From: Taxillus chinensis
Lineage: Eukaryota; Streptophyta; Magnoliopsida; Santalales; Loranthaceae
DNA length: 64,000 nucleotides
Reading direction: 5' to 3'
NCBI GenBank assembly: GCA_023512835.1
Contig: CM042084.1
Span: 46,299,609-46,363,608, forward strand
The position numbers were made by a program, and so were the translations under genes. Of the stretch, positions 58,463 through 64,000 are shown piece by piece; position 1 is the stretch's first letter; each line of letters starts with the position of its first letter. Under the pieces are notes generated by a model, which was not told where the DNA came from, searched no databases, and saw only the letters and a program-made list of their open reading frames with translations.

Positions 58463-60733
58463 CCTATTTTAATTTCCCTTTCTTTTCTTTATTTCATTGT
58501 AAAAAACTGTGGTGGTTTTATTTAGAAAAAGAATGTTATTCTTTTGTTTTATTGAGGAAAACAGAAAGAAAGCCCGTAGCATGAAGAGCACAGCATGGAG
58601 CTCGGATTCATTACCACAGTTGATGTTGGCTAGGTGGTGAAGATATAAGCAATAGGACTTAATCTCACATCCACAAAAGCCTGAGTTTGTTTAAAAAGAA
58701 TTTGGGGTTTTATCTTAAAAATGAAAAGGTAGGGTCTGATGTCATGAAGAGCATACTGTGAAGCTCAGATTCACTATCGGACTCAATGTTGGCCAAGTGG
58801 CGAGGATATGAGCATAAAAGCTCAATCCCACAGCCACCGGGCCTTTGAAAACGTTTTGTGGACTTTGAATAAACGGTAGGGTTGGTATGGTTTATGACGA
58901 AGAAAGTAAGAGAAGAGGGGAATAAAACCTGAAAATCGAGGTTGATGTTCCTGCTAGCTTTACTCCTCTTTGAATGCTTGAGGAATGCAGGGACTAAACT
59001 CCAGCAAGGGTGGTGGAAGACGTCTTCTTCAGCTCCAACCAATAATGTCTGCAGAATTCTTGGCTCTTCCTTTTTTTTTTAAACTCTCTATATTCCCAGA
59101 CATTTTTTTTCTCCTCCAAAAACCAGATCCCCTTCAGGAATGGGTAATGTCTCCCTTTTATAGAGTTTCGAGAGGGAACAACCGCCCACCTAGGTACTTG
59201 GTGAATTAAATGTCGTGACCTTTGGAGTTCCCATACATTGACAGCAAGTTTCAAGAATGACATAGGCATTTATGAGGTGAAAGTGGGTTCCCAGGCATTA
59301 AAAACGTGTTCTGAGCCTTTTAAATCAATTCCGAGAGACACAACGTCCGCTTTACTGTGCATTTAAAAGGGAAGCAGAAACGGTGTCATTCTGGAATTTG
59401 CAGATCGCAAGGTTGAAGGCTGGAGGCTGCCTCGCAGGTCGCAGGATCGAAGCTGGAGGCTGCCGGGTCGAGGTTGAAAGCTTCCTTGAAGGGTCGAAGG
59501 TCATAGCCGCATCGAAGGGTCGTAGCCGCATCGAAGGTTCGTAGCCGCGTCGAAGGTTGGAGGCTGCGCTACGACGCTTCGAGGCAAGGCTGCGCTACGA
59601 GGCTGACTGCGAGGCTTCAAGGCAAGGCTGCGCTACAAGGCTATGAGTCTACTGGGCTTCGAGGCTGCGTCTGCTGGGCTTCGAGGCTGCGTCTGCGAGG
59701 CTGACTGCGAGGCTTTGAGGCTGCGTCTGTGAGGATGACTGCGAGGCTTCGAGGCAAGGCTGCGCTACGAGGCTACAAGTCTGCTGAGCTTCGAGGCTGC
59801 GTATGCTGGGCTTCGAGGCTGCGGGCTTCGAGGCAAGGCTGCGCTATGAGGCTGACTGTGACTGCGAGTCTTCGACTGTGATTGCATGTCTTCGAGGCTG
59901 ACTGTTGCGAGGCTGACTACGAGGCTTCGAGGCAAGGCTGCGTTACGAGGCTACGAGTCTGCTGGGCTTCGAGGCTGCGTCTGCTGGGCTTCGAGGTTGC
60001 ATCTGCGAGGATGACTGCGAGGCTTCGAGGCTGCGTCTGCGAGGCTGACTGCGAGGCTTCAAGGCAAGGCTGCGCTACGAGGCTACGAGTCTGCTGAGCT
60101 TCGAGGCTGTGTCTGCGAGGCTGACTGCAAGGCTTCGAGGCTGCGTCTGCGAGGCTAACTGTGAGGCTTCGTGGCAAGGTTGCGCTACGAGGCTACGAGT
60201 CTGCTAAGCTTCGAGGCTGCGTCTGCGAGGCTGACTGCGAGGCTTCGAGGCAAGGCTGCGCTACGAGGCTACGAGTTTGCTGAGCTTCGAGGCTGCATAT
60301 GTTGGGCTTTGAGGCTGCGGGCTTCGAGGCAAGGTTGCGCTAGGAGGCTGACTGTGACTGCGAGTCTTCGACTGTGACTATGAGTCTTCGAGGCTGACTG
60401 CTGCGAGTCTTCGACTGTGACTGCGAGTCTTCGAGGCAGCGATTATAAATTCGCCTGAACTGTTTCTAGGGATTTTCGCAATCACATTTCAGTTGGTTTT
60501 GACAGGGGGCATTGACCGTCTTTCTGCAAGCTTGACTTTCATGCCCAAAACTATTTTAGTCATAACTTCTTCTTTTCAAGTCGGATTTGGGCACGGTCAA
60601 GTGTGTTGGTTTCCAAATTTCGTCCTCTATCCTTTAGTGTTGACCTTGGGGCATTTTGAGATTCCTCATAAATGACTCTTATTTTTGGGATTTCTTTGGC
60701 TGTGATCTGGCCCGGTCAAAATGGGGTCCAACA
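58463..60733 (-). repeat. 5' LTR of F, truncated
   Basis: 2,271 bp, matching 3532-5679. The 296 bp equivalent to 3236-3531 (U5 side) are absent. Ends in TCCAACA at 60733, before TSD ggcag. Confidence 0.85.
59540..60440. repeat. CGAGGCT-type minisatellite in the F 5' LTR
   Basis: Same repeat words as 4480-5335 but in a different order and number. Confidence 0.85.
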
Positions 60734-60738
60734 GGCAG

Positions 60739-62432
60739 CAATTAATGAGATGCAGCCAAATCTCTTTAAAACCAGTATCCTCTCCATCGAAAAAAAATTA
60801 TTGCGCCCCAGCTTCTTCCCTGCGCAAAAAAGAAAAAGAGGAGAGAGGACAGTCTGCAAAAACAGAAAATGAAAAAGAGCTCTGCTATTCTGCCATCTTC
60901 ACACCCAGTTCCCTGAGCCCAAAAGAAAAAGAGATTTACGCCCAAAAAAAGAAAGGAAGAGAGTTCGCCCAAACAAAAAAAAATGCCCAGAGAGAGCAAA
61001 ATTTCTGCAAAAAAAAAAAACAAAAACAAAAACAAAAAGAGGAGTCCCAGAGAACGCCTAGATTTCCTGCCATTTTCGCCCAACTCCTGCATTCAAAAAA
61101 CCAACCTTTTGCCATTCTGAAACCAGAAATCGCCTATTCACTTCCAGCCTTCCCTGATATCTCGATATAGCTCTCTTTTTTCCTAATCGTTGCTGCCATC
61201 TCCATACCCAGCTCCCTGATACAAAAAAAGAAAGAGAAAACGCCCAGATTCATCCAAAAAAAAAAACGCCCAGAGCCTTTAACGCCTGCCCAGATCTACA
61301 CCAAAGCCTTTTTCCAAAAAAAAAAAAGAAAAGAAAAGAAGGAAAACTCCTTCCATTCTCCTCCCTTTCCTTTATGAGCCCCCTTTCCCAAAATCAAAAA
61401 TCAAAAACTCTCCCAGATTCTCTCTGTATTTTACAGGAATTTGGTGGTTGGTAATTCCTGACAGGAGCCCAAATGGAAGACTGGTGTTGAAAGCCCCCAA
61501 AGTCGGTTCCGTATTTGTTTCTTTATTGCTTTTTAGCATATTTCTATTTCTATTGGATGTAATTCTTAGTAATTTCCTGTATTGTTTTTCCTTTTCCCGT
61601 CATCGGTATGTGGTGTATGTTTCCTTGTATTTACCTTTTTATGTTGTTTGTATTTGTTATATTTTCGTTGTATTTCCTCTCTTCTGTATATGTTGTATAA
61701 TGTAAAAAAAAAAGAGAGAGAGCAAAGAGAGGCATAAAAAAAAAGACAAAAAAAAAAAGAAAGAAGAGTGCTTTTATTTGTGGATGTCATAATCACACAC
61801 TCCACGTTTTTTACTTTAATGCATATGTTCATTACTTCGATTTATGACTTTGGGTTTTCAAAAAAAAAAAAACAAAACAAAAAACAAAACAAAACAAAAA
61901 CAAAACGTTTCTTTTAGCAAAACACAAAAACCCATAAATGTTTTCTAACCCCAAAAAAAAACAAAAAAAGAAAAACATATTTCCATTTTTTTGGACTTCA
62001 AAATAAAACCAAAAACCAAAACATACCCCTAGGATCTCATTCCTCACTTCAAACAAAAAACCAAAACTTTTAGGATTCCCTTTAGAAATTTAGGGTAAAT
62101 CCATTTTAACTATAACTTTAACAAATAACTTAGTTAAATAAAAATTATAGGCTTTTTAGGAAATTTAACCCCATCACGGCAATACAAATACATAGAAAAC
62201 CTCTTCCTCCGAAAATAGATACCGAAAGGGCGCTGTAGGGGTGCTAATCCTTCCCTACACGTAACCAACTCCCGAACCCTTCTCTGATAACACAGACCAC
62301 ACCTTTAAAACTACTCAAAGTAGAGGGTATCCAACTGTACCCCACAAATAGTTGGTGGCGACTCTAAATTTCTTATCATTGGTTTTGTTTGAGCCCACCC
62401 CAAACGGGCCCGGACGAAAACCAGTGATGACA
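60739..62432 (+). mobile_element. 5' LTR of H, right part
   Basis: Continues from 3235. Rich in A runs and pyrimidine-rich blocks, with an (AAAAC)n-like tract near 61858-61910. The final 230 bp resemble, inverted, F positions 3236-3480 and end TGATGACA. A Lys-rich reading frame at 60721-61170 is a by-product of the A-rich sequence. Confidence 0.8.
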
Positions 62433-62434
62433 GC

Positions 62435-62452
62435 TGGCGACTCTGTTGGGGA
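62435..62452 (+). promoter_or_regulatory. Primer-binding site of H
   Basis: TGGCGACTCTGTTGGGGA begins two bases past the LTR end. This resembles primer sites of TAT/Ogre elements, which are reported to use tRNA-Arg; I could not check the tRNA match. Confidence 0.7.
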
Positions 62453-63104
62453 GGTCAACACTTTAGAGAGTTAGGTCTAGAACTAGGATTAGGAGGTTAT
62501 TTTTAATTGTACTATTGTATATATTTAACTGTCGTGCAAAGTCATTTTTTTCTAGATATAATTGTGATTTACTTATTTTTTTATACAGTTGTCGTTTATC
62601 TTTAAACTGTTATTTATTTGTACGTTTTAACTACCATGATAGTTATGATTTACTGCTTTCCCTACTTATTGCATCCATGCATAACCCTATACCCGGGTTT
62701 AACACAATTTAGGTTAGCGAGGTTCAGTACGGTCCCCAACGCGTTGATCATTATCCATAATGGGGCCTCAAACTCCTCACTCAAGCTTGAGGTTCTTCTA
62801 AGGTATGTCCTTTTAAGATCCCCCTCCGGTAAATCCCATGGTGTACGGAGCCCTCTATTGAGGAAGCTTGGGAACCAACAAATAAGATAGGTGTAGTAAT
62901 AGAAGCCCATCAGGGGCATTGACCCACATATTATTTGCTCATTCCATGCCATGTTAACCTTTGTTTTGTAGGGTAGTCCATAAGTCATCCACTGCACACC
63001 TTATTTGCCTTACTATTGGTCTATAAGGACCTGTCTATTTGCCCTGGTTTGTTTTAACTGCCATCCTAACCTGTCATCATGCATAACACGACATTCATAT
63101 AGGC
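62453..63104 (+). other. 5' leader of H, possibly containing an intron
   Basis: Non-coding, A/T-rich. The end (gacattcatatag|gc) resembles a splice acceptor just before the open frame. It matches the F leader in inverted orientation. Confidence 0.55.
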
Positions 63105-64000
63105 ACGGCAACTTTCAGTCATCTCCTAAAGAGCCTTCAGGATAAAGAGGCTGTTGCAATTGTAGCCCAAGCATCTGGGGACATCCAACTTCGCCTTGGA
63201 GATTTTTCACCCGAAGAAGCCCACAAAGCAGAACATGTTATCATAGAAGATCAGCTGGACTACACCAAGGAGGTACAGGCCATATGGAGGCAGTGGTCAG
63301 ACGAAAGGAAAAGCATATATATACAACAGTTTGGGGATTTGCTCCATGTGACCGAGCTACTGGCCGATAAGGATATGCTTGGGGCAGCCATATATTTCTG
63401 GGAGCCTCGACGGCGGTGCTTTGACTTCAACGGCATAGATGTTGTTCCCATAATAGAAGAATACAAAAGATTATTGGATATCCCCATAGAAAACAAAATG
63501 AAGATCTATCTACCGGAGCCCAGAAGATCATGTCGAAGGGCCTTTGCTGAGATAATGGGAAAGCCAGTACGGGACTCACCGGCGGCCACAACCTATGGTG
63601 GGCGGGAATATCTTTCATGGGACACAATCAAAAAAATGATACAAACTGCGATAGAAGCTAGGGCGCACAAATTACTTACATTAGCTATATATGGGCTGGT
63701 CATTTTCCCGAGGATACCGGCCCACATCGATGGAGCAATTGTAGATTTGGTCCAGCAAGTGCTCAAAGGATGTGACCCTACTCCTGCTATCTTGGCTGAA
63801 ACCATCCGATCTCTTACTTACCTGAGGAGTAAGGGCTCGGGACAGTTCATGGGGTGCTTGCCTCTCTTGTGCACCTGGTTGCAAGGTCATTTCCCTTGCA
63901 GTGTTTCTCGTTTTCCTGCTGTGTATCAATTGCCAGCCACGACACCATTGGATATTCTGCTCAGCAAGTGGAACTTACCTAAAGGCTTTGAAGACTGGAG
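63105..64000 (+). CDS. DUF7745-like ORF1 of H (partial, open to the window edge)
   Basis: A single frame runs from the stop at 63084-63086 to the end of the window without interruption. Motifs: LGDFSPEEAHKAEHV, YIQQFGDLLHVTELL, GAAIYFWEPRRRCFDFNGIDVV, LTLAIYGLVIFPRIP, TPAILAETIRSLTYL, MGCLPLLCTWLQGHFP and PLDILLSKWNLP. The family (DUF7745-like) is known from plants, often upstream of gag in TAT elements; its function is unknown. The position equivalent to the ATG of F ORF1b is ACG at 63105-63107, so translation may start elsewhere: at that ACG, at ATG 63374 inside the domain, or in an upstream exon. The C-terminal half lies outside the window. Confidence 0.8.

Larger units (their letters stand above)
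3236..60733 (-). mobile_element. TAT/Ogre-like LTR retrotransposon F with four nested insertions
   Basis: Both ends are defined. The left edge is TGTCATCA, preceded by ggcag (3231-3235); the right edge is ...TCCAACA, followed by ggcag (60734-60738), a 5-bp TSD. The outermost sequences are direct-repeat LTRs (3236-5679 and 58463-60733). On the minus strand the order is 5' LTR, leader, two DUF7745-like ORFs, gag, protease, RT, RNase H, archaeal-type RNase H, integrase, long 3' non-coding region, polypurine tract, 3' LTR. Removing A, E, G and C with their TSDs leaves about 16.7 kb, a normal size for the TAT/Ogre group. It is dead: several stop codons, a mutated integrase residue and a truncated 5' LTR. 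Confidence 0.9.

Noticed and set aside
60721..61170. Lys/Gln-rich frame
   Set aside because: It comes from A-rich LTR sequence of H and begins inside the F LTR across the insertion boundary.

Overview
The window is a plant nuclear repeat island, most likely from a flowering plant. It is made almost entirely of LTR retrotransposons of the Ty3/gypsy superfamily inserted inside one another; no single-copy host gene, rRNA, tRNA or CRISPR array is visible. Plant origin rests on Athila-like, TAT/Ogre-like and chromovirus-like proteins, a plant-type extra ORF (DUF7745-like), initiator-Met and TAT-type primer-binding sites, and plant-style TATA boxes and G-boxes. I cannot name the species.

Layout, worked out by matching LTR ends and 5-bp target-site duplications (TSDs). 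Level 1 is element Z (1-2308, +), an Athila-like pol cut off at 2308. Level 2 is element H (+), a TAT-like element inserted in Z; its 5' LTR starts at 2309, is split by F, resumes at 60739 and ends at 62432. A primer-binding site, a leader and an open ORF1 follow and run off the window. Level 3 is element F (-, 3236-60733, TSD ggcag), a TAT-like element inside H's LTR; without its own insertions it is about 16.7 kb. Level 4 sits inside F: A (+, 6269-15287, TSD gcatg), E (+, 16857-35776, TSD ggctt), G (solo LTR, -, 42039-43734, TSD tggtc) and C (solo LTR, -, 46616-57795, TSD tttgg). Level 5: D (+, 26379-35119, TSD tggca) lies in E's 3' LTR and B (+, 48470-57782, TSD acggg) lies in C. Nesting is therefore five deep.

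A, B and E are chromovirus-like (probably Tekay/Del) gag-pol elements full of small frameshifts. D has similar LTRs but only a decayed gag. F encodes, on the minus strand, two tandem divergent DUF7745-like ORFs, gag-protease with a G-patch, reverse transcriptase, RNase H, a second archaeal-type RNase H, and integrase; it is inactivated mostly by single-base stop codons. H ORF1 is the only long coding region that reads through without a visible lesion.

The most unusual signals are outside the proteins. The LTRs of A, B, C, D, G and E all contain a conserved GTAGGG...CAG pair that looks like an intron, and a family-specific minisatellite sits inside it. The A/B/C/D/G LTRs carry two copies of a 20-bp ACGT-centred near-palindrome 36-37 bp apart upstream of the TATA box. 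A and B share the same frameshifts, as if copied from an already broken parent. F has a 31-bp satellite-like array and paired hairpins in its 3' non-coding region.
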